DNA of 14,836 nt, taken from NCBI GenBank assembly GCA_017457465.1, contig JAFTHJ010000123.1:1-14836 (forward strand), given 5' to 3'. The translations under genes were made by a program, and so were the position numbers. The stretch's first letter is position 1, and each line of letters starts with the position of its first letter. Under the pieces are notes generated by a model. That model was given only the letters and a program-made list of their open reading frames with translations. It did no database searches and was not told the origin of the DNA. This stretch comes from Clostridia bacterium. GTDB lineage: Bacteria; Bacillota; Clostridia; Oscillospirales; CAG-272. Positions 1 through 7,400 of this stretch are shown here, piece by piece.

Positions 1-4
1 ATCA

Positions 5-29
5 AGGGGGACTTTTAAAAAGTCCCCCT
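5..29. repeat. Palindromic intergenic element, copy A
   Basis: Two 12-nt arms (AGGGGGACTTTT and its complement) are separated by a single A, so the inner A/T pairs must open to form the loop. The 3' side continues with CTCTCATA and has no clean T-run, so it is not a textbook terminator, although it could end a gene lying left of the window. Nearly the same core (AGGGGGACTTT...AAAGTCCCCCT) recurs at 11941-11967, which marks it as a dispersed repeat. A looser relative is the terminator at 4601-4634. Confidence 0.6.
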
Positions 30-64
30 CTCATATTCTCCATGAATAAAAAATTAACAATGAT

Positions 65-110
65 TTGCATAATCATACACAATAAATTAAAAATATAATG
101 ATATGATAAT
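65..110 (+). promoter_or_regulatory. Probable AT-rich promoter region of the ABC transporter gene
   Basis: The stretch is very AT-rich and holds two -10-like boxes, TATAAT at 94-99 and GATAAT at 105-110 (preceded by T). Neither has a convincing -35 box at 16-18 nt: TTGCAT at 65-70 lies 23 nt from the first. A start of transcription here is likely because the gene begins at 140 after an intergenic palindrome, but the exact promoter is uncertain. Confidence 0.35.
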
Positions 111-139
111 ATATATTTTTGTAAATTGGAGTAAAAAAG

Positions 140-3100
140 ATGCTTGAACTGAAGAACATAGTAAAATGTTACTCATCGGGTGATACCGCGGTAACCGCGC
201 TGAACGGTGTGAGCCTGAAGTTCCGAAAGAACGAATTTGTTTCTATTCTCGGAAAATCGGGATGCGGAAAAACCACGATGCTCAACATCATAGGCGGACT
301 TGACAGATACACCTCGGGAGACCTCATAATAAACGGCAAATCCACAAAGGAATACAGAGACGGAGACTGGGACGTATACCGTAACCGCTCTATCGGATTT
401 GTTTTCCAGAGCTATAACCTCATTCCTCACCAGACGGTACTTTCAAACGTCGAACTTGCGCTGACTCTCTCGGGAGTATCAAAGGCGGAACGCCGTCAGA
501 GAGCCATAGCGGCGCTTGAGAGAGTAGGACTTGGCGACCAGCTCAAAAAGAAGCCCAGCCAGATGTCGGGCGGACAGATGCAGAGAGTTGCCATAGCCCG
601 TGCGCTTGTCAACAACCCCGAGATACTTCTCGCGGACGAACCGACAGGAGCGCTTGACACGCACACCAGCGTTCAGATAATGGAGATACTCAAAGAGGTC
701 GCGAGTGACAGACTGGTTATAATGGTAACCCATAACCCCGACCTTGCGAAAGAATATTCGACGAGAATCGTCGAGCTGTCCGACGGAGAGGTTATCGGAG
801 ACTCAAATCCTTACGACGGAGACGAGGCACCCGTAGCGGCAGTGGCACCCGCCGAGAAAAAGGCAAAGCCCGTAAAGGTAAAGAAGAAACCCCTTTCCTT
901 CCCCACAGCGCTCTCGCTCTCACTCAATAATCTGCTCACCAAAAAGACGAGAACGATACTCACCTCCTTTGCGGGAAGCATAGGAATTATCGGTATCGCG
1001 CTTATCCTCTCGCTCTCTAACGGTATTCAGGCATATATCGACCAGGTTCAGGAGGACACTCTTTCGACCTATCCGCTGACTATCAGCGCCAAAACGCAGG
1101 ATTACTCGCAGATGCTTACGGCAATGACCGAGGTCGCCGAGCTTGAGGAGGGTGAGATAGACCCGAACAAGATTTACGTTGACGACTCTCTCGGAACGAT
1201 GATGTCGGCAATGTCGGCAACCGTCGAGAACGACCTTGTCTCGTTCAAAAAGCACCTCGACGAGAATTACGACCAAATAAAGGATTCGGTCAGCGATATT
1301 CAGTACACCTACGATTTTGACCTCCAGATATTCACCGAGGACGGAAGCGTTCAGGTAAGCCCCACCGAGATATTCGACAATATGGGCGATGCCTTTGCGG
1401 GTATCAGCGAGATGATGAAAACGATGGGCGGCTTCGGCGTTATGTCCGAGATGATAAACAATCAGGAGCTGCTTGACCAGCAATACGAGCTTGTCGGTGA
1501 GAACAGCCATTGGCCCGAGAACGCAAACGAGGTGGTTCTCGTTGTAGGCAAGAACAACCAGATAAGCAAGATGACACTTTATATGCTCGGCGTTCTCCCT
1601 CAAGACGAGCTTGAGGAGATTATGAGCGACCTTATGACCGATGGAACCTATGAGTCGTCGCATATGGACGAATACACCCTTGACGACTTTATCGGTATGA
1701 AGTTCAATCTTCTCAACACCTCGGATTTCTATGAGAAAAACGGAAAGACCTACACCGCGGACGGCAAGGAATACCCCATCTGGAATGACCTGCGCGACGA
1801 TATCGGATTTGACAGAGCCTCATTTGTCACCGAAAACGGAACAGAGCTGGTCATCTCGGGTATCGTTCGTCCTCGTGAGGGAGCTACCGCGACCTCAATT
1901 ACCGGAGCCGTTGGATTTACCAAGGCTCTGACCGACCTTATCCTCGAGAAAAACACCGAGAGCGAGGTCATTAACCAGCAGAAGGCAACCCCCGATTATA
2001 ATGTTCTCACAGGACTGAAATTCGAGAGAACCTACTACACGCCCGAGACTATAGGCGAACTTGTTTCCAAGGTCGATGACGCGACTATGGAGCAGTTTTA
2101 CGCGTATATGACCGAGCAGATGCTCTCAAACGAGAAGTTTTCAAGTCAGCTCGTAGTTACGAAGGATAATTTCCTTGGAATGTTTATGCTGATGCCCTCG
2201 CAGACACAGACCTCTATCATAAGCGGTATGCTCTCGGCGGCACAGGCGAATCCCGCCAACGCGGACGCGCTTGATGACCTGTTCACCAAGATAAGCGAGA
2301 TGACCAAGGACAAGAACGGCACCGGAGGAATCAAGGTTACCGCCGATAACTTCATCAAGCTTCTCCCCGCGCTCGGCACAGAGCAGATAATGGTAGCCCT
2401 CTCGGGTATCCCCGAGACGACTGTTAATGTAGGCGGAGCACCCATTACCGTTCCTCCCACATCGGGACTTGTTTCCCTTGCGGGAGACACGGCTATGAAT
2501 CAGATATACGCGAATATGACCGCGGGACTTCAGAATATGACGGTCAATGAAGAAATATTCGTAGCTATTCTTTCAACAATGAAGGCGGAAGATGAGGCGT
2601 TTATTCAGCTCGAGGAAACGCTCTACAAGTTGGCGCCCCAGACCGACGCCACCTACGATTCGGTTCTGACGCTCCTTGGTGACGCCGAGAAAGCCGCTCC
2701 CGCGTCGATAAACTTCTACGCCAAGGATTTCGAGTCCAAGGACAATATTGAAAACTTTATCAAAGAATACAACGATGGAGTTGACGACGAGACCAAGGAA
2801 ATTAAGTATTCCGATATTATCGGAGTTATGATGTCCTCTGTTTCGACTATCATCAATGTCATTTCCTACGTGCTTATCGCGTTCGTTTCGATTTCTCTTG
2901 TGGTATCCTCTATTATGATAGGAATTATCACCTATATCTCGGTACTTGAGAGAACAAAGGAAATCGGAGTTCTCCGCTCTATCGGAGCCTCGAAGAAGGA
3001 TATCTCCAGAGTATTCAATGCCGAAACACTTATCGTCGGACTCACGGCGGGACTTATCGGAATACTCTTCACCGTGCTTCTCTGTCTGCCTATCAACGCG

Positions 3101-3265
3101 ATAATCCACGCGGTATCGGGCATAGATACGATAAACGCGGTATTGCCTTGGGTTGGCGGCGTCGCGCTCGTGCTTATCAGTATGCTGCTGACATTTATCG
3201 CGGGACTTATCCCCTCGGGACTCGCCGCGAAGAAGGACCCTGTTGAGGCGCTTCGTTCGGAATAA
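140..3265 (+). CDS. Fused ABC transporter, ATPase plus FtsX/MacB-type permease
   Basis: This 1041-residue protein joins an ABC ATPase to a four-helix permease, the MacB layout. Walker A (GKSGCGKT) is at residues 38-45, the Q-loop glutamine at 91, the signature MSGGQ at 143-147, Walker B ILLADE at 163-168 and the switch histidine at 199. A lysine/alanine-rich linker (about 228-252) leads to helix 1 (about 274-294), then an outer domain of about 600 residues (295-900), then helices near 907-932, 964-988 and 1001-1025. The segment between helices 2 and 3 (ERTKEIGVLRSIGASKKDI) and the ending KKDPVEALRSE are typical of FtsX-family permeases. Family members of this topology usually transmit force across the membrane to export peptides or toxins, or to control envelope enzymes, rather than carry solutes through a channel. 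No MacA-like partner, sensor kinase or regulator is adjacent, so the substrate is unknown. ATG at 140 follows GGAG at 128-131. A terminator at 3286-3315 closes the unit. Confidence 0.93.
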   Translation: MLELKNIVKCYSSGDTAVTALNGVSLKFRKNEFVSILGKSGCGKTTMLNIIGGLDRYTSGDLIINGKSTKEYRDGDWDVYRNRSIGFVFQSYNLIPHQTVLSNVELALTLSGVSKAERRQRAIAALERVGLGDQLKKKPSQMSGGQMQRVAIARALVNNPEILLADEPTGALDTHTSVQIMEILKEVASDRLVIMVTHNPDLAKEYSTRIVELSDGEVIGDSNPYDGDEAPVAAVAPAEKKAKPVKVKKKPLSFPTALSLSLNNLLTKKTRTILTSFAGSIGIIGIALILSLSNGIQAYIDQVQEDTLSTYPLTISAKTQDYSQMLTAMTEVAELEEGEIDPNKIYVDDSLGTMMSAMSATVENDLVSFKKHLDENYDQIKDSVSDIQYTYDFDLQIFTEDGSVQVSPTEIFDNMGDAFAGISEMMKTMGGFGVMSEMINNQELLDQQYELVGENSHWPENANEVVLVVGKNNQISKMTLYMLGVLPQDELEEIMSDLMTDGTYESSHMDEYTLDDFIGMKFNLLNTSDFYEKNGKTYTADGKEYPIWNDLRDDIGFDRASFVTENGTELVISGIVRPREGATATSITGAVGFTKALTDLILEKNTESEVINQQKATPDYNVLTGLKFERTYYTPETIGELVSKVDDATMEQFYAYMTEQMLSNEKFSSQLVVTKDNFLGMFMLMPSQTQTSIISGMLSAAQANPANADALDDLFTKISEMTKDKNGTGGIKVTADNFIKLLPALGTEQIMVALSGIPETTVNVGGAPITVPPTSGLVSLAGDTAMNQIYANMTAGLQNMTVNEEIFVAILSTMKAEDEAFIQLEETLYKLAPQTDATYDSVLTLLGDAEKAAPASINFYAKDFESKDNIENFIKEYNDGVDDETKEIKYSDIIGVMMSSVSTIINVISYVLIAFVSISLVVSSIMIGIITYISVLERTKEIGVLRSIGASKKDISRVFNAETLIVGLTAGLIGILFTVLLCLPINAIIHAVSGIDTINAVLPWVGGVALVLISMLLTFIAGLIPSGLAAKKDPVEALRSE

Positions 3266-3285
3266 TTCAAATTAATATTTAAAGA

Positions 3286-3315
3286 TAAAGCTGACACGAT
3301 TCTGTGTCAGCTTTA
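3286..3315 (+). terminator. Intrinsic terminator after the ABC transporter
   Basis: Perfect 12-bp stem (TAAAGCTGACAC and its complement) with the 6-nt loop GATTCT. It starts 20 nt after the stop codon. The U-tract is short (CTTTATT) and partly inside the stem, so read-through into the next gene is possible. Its 3' arm ends 12 nt before the start codon chosen for that gene. Confidence 0.75.
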
Positions 3316-3327
3316 TTGGGAGAGAAA

Positions 3328-3735
3328 ATGGGAAAACTCAAGAATAAAATGTATCGCTTTATGTATGGCAGATACGGCTACGATACACTCGGCAAGGTAT
3401 TGCTCTGGACATACGCGGCTCTGCTTTTAGTATATATGGTGCTTCAATTTATCATAGAAGAACCGCTTTTTTATGTACTTTATCCTATTGCAATTTTTGC
3501 TCTTGTGTGTTATACTTTCTACAGAGCTATGTCGAGAAATATTGCCAAAAGACGCGCGGAGAACGAAAAATTCTGCGGCTTCTTCAAATTGAGACGCAAT
3601 AAATTCCGCGACAGAAAAACTCACGTTTACCGCAAATGCCCCGACTGCCGCGCGGTGCTTCGGTTGCCAAAATCCAAAGGAAAGCACACCGTTGTCTGCC
3701 CAAGATGCAAAAAGAGATTTGAGGTAAAAGGATAA
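3328..3735 (+). CDS. Small two-helix membrane protein with C-terminal zinc ribbon
   Basis: This 135-residue protein has two hydrophobic segments (about residues 22-42 and 46-65), a basic, arginine/lysine-rich stretch (about 68-98), and a C-terminal ribbon with two CxxC pairs (CPDC and CPRC) spaced like a zinc site. The basic tail predicts that the ribbon is cytoplasmic. The function is not known to me; similar short membrane zinc-ribbon proteins are common in Clostridia. I chose ATG 3328, preceded by GGGAGAG, over an in-frame GTG at 3304. That GTG lies inside the 3' arm of the upstream terminator and would add eight residues with no ribosome binding site. The next gene starts 25 nt after the stop with no terminator between, so the two are probably co-transcribed. 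Confidence 0.78.
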   Translation: MGKLKNKMYRFMYGRYGYDTLGKVLLWTYAALLLVYMVLQFIIEEPLFYVLYPIAIFALVCYTFYRAMSRNIAKRRAENEKFCGFFKLRRNKFRDRKTHVYRKCPDCRAVLRLPKSKGKHTVVCPRCKKRFEVKG

Positions 3736-3760
3736 AATAAAAAAGGACGGTTTTAAAAAA

Positions 3761-4594
3761 ATGAACTTCAATTTGTTTGACACAGCAAAAAAGAACATCA
3801 TCATTGTCGCGCACAGAGGAACCTGTGGAGGAAATATCCCCTGTAACACACTCGCATCCTATGAAATCGCGCTCAAGCAGGGCGCCGATATGATAGAGAT
3901 AGACGTTGAGATGAGCGCAGACAAGAAGCTTTATATCTTCCACCCCGGCAAGGAGCGCGATCATCTGTTCCACTGCGAGAGAATACCTAAAATGACCTCG
4001 GATAAAATAGAGATGCTTCGCTTCGTGAACGCCGACAACACGAGAACCCAGTTCGGTGTAAATACGCTTGACGAGATATTCGAGACCTTCAAGGGAAGAT
4101 GCTACATAAACGTGGATAAATTCTGGGGACACCCCGTTGAGATTGCCGAAACTATCCGCCGTCACAATATCGCCGACCAGATACTCGTAAAGTCGGGACT
4201 CTCCGATAAGGTTTTGAAAGCGCTTGAGGAGACCGCGCCCGAGCTTCAGTTTATGCCTATAGTAAGAGACACTCACGACGCTCACGAAAGACTTATGAAC
4301 AGCAATGTAAACTATATCGGAGCAGAAGTTGTTTTCAACTCCGAGGATAAGGCTGTTGCAAGTGATGAATTCATAGATATGATGCACAAGGACGGTAAGC
4401 TCGTCTGGGCAAACTCGATAATATACGACTACCGTGAACAGCTATCCGCGGGACACTCTGACGACACCGCTCTGACCGAGAGCGAGGAAAAGGGCTGGGG
4501 TTGGCTTGCCGACAAGGGCTTTGATTTCATTCAGACCGACTGGCCGCTTATGCTCATAAACTTCCTTAAGGAAACAGGAAGATATTACAGATAA
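3761..4594 (+). CDS. Glycerophosphodiester phosphodiesterase family protein
   Basis: The 277-residue protein has the GDPD TIM-barrel landmarks: HRG at 18-20, the metal-binding pair E46 and D48 in IEIDV, the second histidine H61, and a late TDWP at 259-262 equivalent to the usual TD.P. The family hydrolyses deacylated phospholipids to glycerol 3-phosphate and an alcohol. Two positions differ from the common pattern: H61 is followed by Pro rather than Asp, and the third acidic ligand, normally Glu in an E.K motif, appears as D119 in INVDK. A subgroup of Clostridial GDPD proteins shares the FHPG form, so this probably reflects a subfamily rather than decay. There is no signal peptide, so the protein should be cytoplasmic. 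AAAAGGA at 3741-3747 lies 13 nt from the ATG, a rather long spacing. Its partner is probably the membrane zinc-ribbon gene just upstream; a strong terminator follows. Confidence 0.88.
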   Translation: MNFNLFDTAKKNIIIVAHRGTCGGNIPCNTLASYEIALKQGADMIEIDVEMSADKKLYIFHPGKERDHLFHCERIPKMTSDKIEMLRFVNADNTRTQFGVNTLDEIFETFKGRCYINVDKFWGHPVEIAETIRRHNIADQILVKSGLSDKVLKALEETAPELQFMPIVRDTHDAHERLMNSNVNYIGAEVVFNSEDKAVASDEFIDMMHKDGKLVWANSIIYDYREQLSAGHSDDTALTESEEKGWGWLADKGFDFIQTDWPLMLINFLKETGRYYR

Positions 4595-4600
4595 GCATTT

Positions 4601-4639
4601 TCAAGGGGAACCTTTTATAAAAGGTTCCCCTTGATTTTT
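4601..4639 (+). terminator. Strong intrinsic terminator after the GDPD gene
   Basis: A perfect inverted repeat with 16-nt arms (TCAAGGGGAACCTTTT and its complement) spans 4601-4634 and is followed by TTTTT at 4635-4639. It starts 6 nt after the GDPD stop codon. The outer arm sequence loosely resembles the palindromes at 5-29 and 11941-11967. Confidence 0.88.
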
Positions 4640-4735
4640 CCAAATCTTTTTGCGATTTATTTGTTTGTTTAATAAGGACAAGTAAGGTTGAAAATTTCGC
4701 CCTGCCGTTGGGGTGAAGATATGCGCATGAATATA

Positions 4736-4763
4736 AAAAAGCCTTCCCTGCGGAAGGCTTTTT
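4736..4763 (-). terminator. Intrinsic terminator of the TIR-LRR gene, possibly bidirectional
   Basis: Perfect 12-bp stem (AAAAAGCCTTCC and its complement) with loop CTGC. It lies 13 nt beyond the minus-strand stop codon. A-runs on the left and T-runs on the right give a U-tract on both strands, so it may also back up the plus-strand terminator at 4601-4639. Confidence 0.87.
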
Positions 4764-4776
4764 CGATTAACTTTAA

Positions 4777-7212
4777 TTACCACGGCGTGGGAACACCATC
4801 AACATAATGCCAATAGTTGTATGTATCTTCTCTAGGCTCCTCCTCGCTGTAATAATAGACTTCAGCACTTAAACCTAAATCGGTTGCTGCAAAACTTAAG
4901 TACTCGCCAAACGTACAATATACCGCTGTAAGATTACTACAACCTTCAAATGCATTCAGACCGATACTCGTGACACTATCCGATATAATTACGCTTGTAA
5001 GTCCCGTACAACCTCTAAACGCATTAGCATCAATATTAGTAACACTATCCGGTATAGCTATAGTTGTAAGTTTTGTACACCTATAAAACGCAAAAGGACC
5101 TATACTCGTAACACTATCCGGTATAGTTACGCTTGTAAGTCCTATGCAATTTGAAAATACACGATCACCTATACTCGTAACACTATTCGGTATAGTTACG
5201 CTTGTAAGTCCTGTGCAATTCGAAAAAGCATAATTACCTATACTCGTAACACTATCCGGTATAGTTATGCTTGTAAGTCCTGTACACTGATAAAACACAT
5301 AATCATCAATACTCGTAACACCGTTTGGAATAACTATATCGGTTAAACCTTTTTCTATTGCTTCCCAATACTTACCGTCTTGCACACATTTATACAAATC
5401 AGCCTTTTCGTCAAGCCCAAACGACTCACATATTTTTATGGCTTCCGTGCACTCTCCCTCCAGATATTTCGAGTGCGCCGATTCTTCCGCCCTTTCATAT
5501 ATAGCCAAAACAAGCTCGTCACAATCCTTATAGTCACCTAACTCCAAAAGTATCGAAAACGCTCCGACATCATCTCCGGTCTCAATTAACGCGACAGCAT
5601 CGTTGTATTTTCCGTTCGGAATTATTACTTTTGTCAGAACTATCACAAAGATAACGGCAACACACGCAATGGGTATAAAAATAGCGGCAAGTCGCTTCAA
5701 GCGCTTCTTCGCCATCCGCGCCTCTTCCTCGGCGAGTGCTTTCTCTTTCTCTCTTTGAATCCTCTCGGCTTCCTCTCTCGCTTCGCGCTCCTGACGCTCG
5801 GCTTCCTCGTGAGCCTTTATTTCATCTATTCTTCTTTGGCAAAAAGCAATTTTTTCGTCCGAATCCTTATATCCCAAAATACTTTCGAACTGCTTCTGCG
5901 CCTGAACAAATTTATATATCGAGTCGCTATCCAACTGCTCGCTCGCCGAATCATAAATCTCCTGCTTACGAGCCTCCTCGGCACGAGCCTTTACCGTATC
6001 AAGATATCCGTTCAGCTCTGCCTTAAGACCGTCGCTTCCAAAGCGCATAGCCTTCTGATAGTTTCCGCTGTTCTCAAAAGACTTATTGCAATTCGCGAGA
6101 TTCTCCCTTTTTCTCAAGGATAACTCTATAAGCAGCTTACAAAGATACGCCTCGGCGTTTTCGGGCTCAATGTCAAGCACCTTTTCGCAGTATTCGTCGG
6201 CGCTCTGCCAATTCAGGTCCTCCAAGAACAGATATGCTCTCTTGAGGAGCGGCGAGGCGTTTATGTTCGCGTTCGTTGTTACCGTTTCTCTGAAGACCGC
6301 CGTCTTTATCGGCTCACCCTTTTGAATGACCTTTTTGATTCCTCTCACAATGTCGTTGATAAAGCCTATCTTGCTCATATCCTGCGCCTGAAGATGCGCA
6401 AACTCGTCGGGAAGCTCATAGGCATCCATATCACGGTAGCAGGGGATAAGGAGCTTGGAGCGGTCTTTTTTGATAATCTTCAGATATCTCGACCACTCGT
6501 TCTTCACCCAGACGGCGTTGAAATATTCGGGCTTCGTGCCGATAGTCAGCATAACCTTTGCCGAATTGAGCGCGGCAAATATAATAGGCTCATAGGCAGA
6601 GCCGAGCTTTCCCTCAAGCGTTATCGCGGCATAAAAGACCTTGAATCCCTCGGCGGTCAGCTGATAATAAATATCATTCGCTATCACGCTGTCCTGCGTT
6701 CTCTTGCCGTTTGAATCTGTCTCCTTATAGCAAATGAAGACATCATAGCTCTCTTCCTTTTGCGCGAGAGCGAGAATCTCTCTCTGTATTCTGTCGATTT
6801 CCTTTGCCTGTTCCTCATAGAGCGCTCTCTGGCTCATATCGGCGTTTTCAATTGCGGATTTATAGTCATCGTCCGCAATAATAGATTCGTATGACGCTCT
6901 GTGACAGGTGGGTATCTTTCTGAATGTCACGGGGTCATCTACGTATTCTATTCCGTATTTGCAAAGAATCAGCCCCCAATACGCCTCCGACTGGGTTGTA
7001 TCCGCCTGAATAATCTTTTCATAAAGCTTTTCCGCCTTGTCGAATTCGCTCTTTATACGAAGCGTATTCGCTCGGTTAAACAAATTCTGCAGATTCTCGT
7101 CTATTGCGCTCGGCACGGTCTGCTTTGTTCCGCAATACTCACATTCCGCGACAGTAGTCCCCTCGGATATCTCAAGGTCTCCGCCGCACATTTTACATTT
7201 AAAAAATGACAT
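4777..7212 (-). CDS. Zinc ribbon / TIR / coiled-coil / membrane / LRR_5 protein
   Basis: This 811-residue protein has, in order: a zinc ribbon (C6, C9, C24, C27); a TPR-like helical region (about 40-150); a TIR domain (about 156-297) starting YDVFICYKE, with E208 in the SAYEPIIFAALNSAK helix where NADase TIRs carry the catalytic Glu, and a WVKNEW segment; a second helical region; a charged coiled coil (464-506); one membrane helix (508-530); further helical repeats with a GDYKD motif; six 23-residue LRR_5 units (623-760); and a YYYSE...YWHYVDGVPTPW tail typical of gut Clostridial LRR_5 proteins. The basic KKRLKR before the helix places the TIR inside and the LRRs outside. TIR domains in bacteria often cleave NAD, but activity here is inferred. 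ATG 7212 follows AGAGGG. The longer frame to 7275 would start only about a dozen nt from the expected transcription start and puts 21 extra residues before the zinc ribbon. It is a single-gene unit. Confidence 0.9.
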   Translation of the reverse strand: MSFFKCKMCGGDLEISEGTTVAECEYCGTKQTVPSAIDENLQNLFNRANTLRIKSEFDKAEKLYEKIIQADTTQSEAYWGLILCKYGIEYVDDPVTFRKIPTCHRASYESIIADDDYKSAIENADMSQRALYEEQAKEIDRIQREILALAQKEESYDVFICYKETDSNGKRTQDSVIANDIYYQLTAEGFKVFYAAITLEGKLGSAYEPIIFAALNSAKVMLTIGTKPEYFNAVWVKNEWSRYLKIIKKDRSKLLIPCYRDMDAYELPDEFAHLQAQDMSKIGFINDIVRGIKKVIQKGEPIKTAVFRETVTTNANINASPLLKRAYLFLEDLNWQSADEYCEKVLDIEPENAEAYLCKLLIELSLRKRENLANCNKSFENSGNYQKAMRFGSDGLKAELNGYLDTVKARAEEARKQEIYDSASEQLDSDSIYKFVQAQKQFESILGYKDSDEKIAFCQRRIDEIKAHEEAERQEREAREEAERIQREKEKALAEEEARMAKKRLKRLAAIFIPIACVAVIFVIVLTKVIIPNGKYNDAVALIETGDDVGAFSILLELGDYKDCDELVLAIYERAEESAHSKYLEGECTEAIKICESFGLDEKADLYKCVQDGKYWEAIEKGLTDIVIPNGVTSIDDYVFYQCTGLTSITIPDSVTSIGNYAFSNCTGLTSVTIPNSVTSIGDRVFSNCIGLTSVTIPDSVTSIGPFAFYRCTKLTTIAIPDSVTNIDANAFRGCTGLTSVIISDSVTSIGLNAFEGCSNLTAVYCTFGEYLSFAATDLGLSAEVYYYSEEEPREDTYNYWHYVDGVPTPW
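4933..5346 (-). repeat. Six tandem 69-nt LRR_5-coding units
   Basis: The six units encode 23-residue BspA-like repeats of the form LTSVTIPDSVTSIGxxAFxxC followed by two residues. The period is exactly 69 nt: TATACTCGTA recurs on the plus strand at 5101, 5170 and 5239. By hand alignment, the units at 5101-5169 and 5170-5238 differ at 8 of 69 positions. The DNA here is poorer in GC than the rest of the gene: 21 of 60 bases are G/C in 5101-5160, against 34 of 60 in 6601-6660. Confidence 0.92.
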
Positions 7213-7293
7213 AGCTACCCTCTGAAAAGTTGTTTTTGTTGCGTAAATTTCCCCGCGAAGCGGAGCATACGCCATACTCTGATATTAACTTCC

Positions 7294-7322
7294 ATTATAT
7301 CACACCTGTTTTTCGCCGTCAA
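7294..7322 (-). promoter_or_regulatory. Sigma-A promoter of the TIR-LRR gene
   Basis: Read on the minus strand, TTGACG (7322-7317) is followed by a 17-nt spacer and a perfect TATAAT (7299-7294). Transcription should begin near 7287, giving a leader of about 75 nt to the ATG at 7212. Confidence 0.87.
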
Positions 7323-7351
7323 GACCAAAAAACGACAGTATATAAAAACAC

Positions 7352-7383
7352 TGTGCCCGACCTCCTGTGGGAGGTCGGGCACA
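7352..7383 (-). terminator. Intrinsic terminator of the GH2 gene
   Basis: Perfect 14-bp GC-rich stem (TGTGCCCGACCTCC and its complement) with a 4-nt loop. It starts 18 nt past the minus-strand stop at 7401. On the minus strand it is followed by GTGTTTTTATA, which supplies the U-tract. It also insulates the promoter of the TIR-LRR gene just beyond it. Confidence 0.87.
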
Positions 7384-7400
7384 CATACACTCTTTGGGTA

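Noticed and set aside
920..1663. Long open frame on the minus strand (247 codons)
   Set aside because: It lies wholly inside the ABC transporter gene in an antisense frame, has no ribosome binding site or recognisable domain, and reflects codon bias of the true gene.
3584..4387. Minus-strand open frame of 267 codons
   Set aside because: Antisense to the zinc-ribbon and GDPD genes, crossing both and the gap between them; no domain seen.
4699..4720. Small hairpin TTCGCCC...GGGGTGAA
   Set aside because: A 7-bp stem with a G-T pair, no T-run and no second copy in the window; could be chance.
4933..5346. Regular 69-nt repeats considered as a CRISPR array or minisatellite
   Set aside because: The units are contiguous, in frame, have no unique spacers and encode clear LRR_5 repeats.
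4777..7275. TIR gene as part of a Thoeris or other named defence system
   Set aside because: No ThsA-like gene, CBASS component, nuclease or other effector adjoins it; it has its own promoter and terminator, and its neighbours are metabolic. Only an uncharacterised TIR role is supported.
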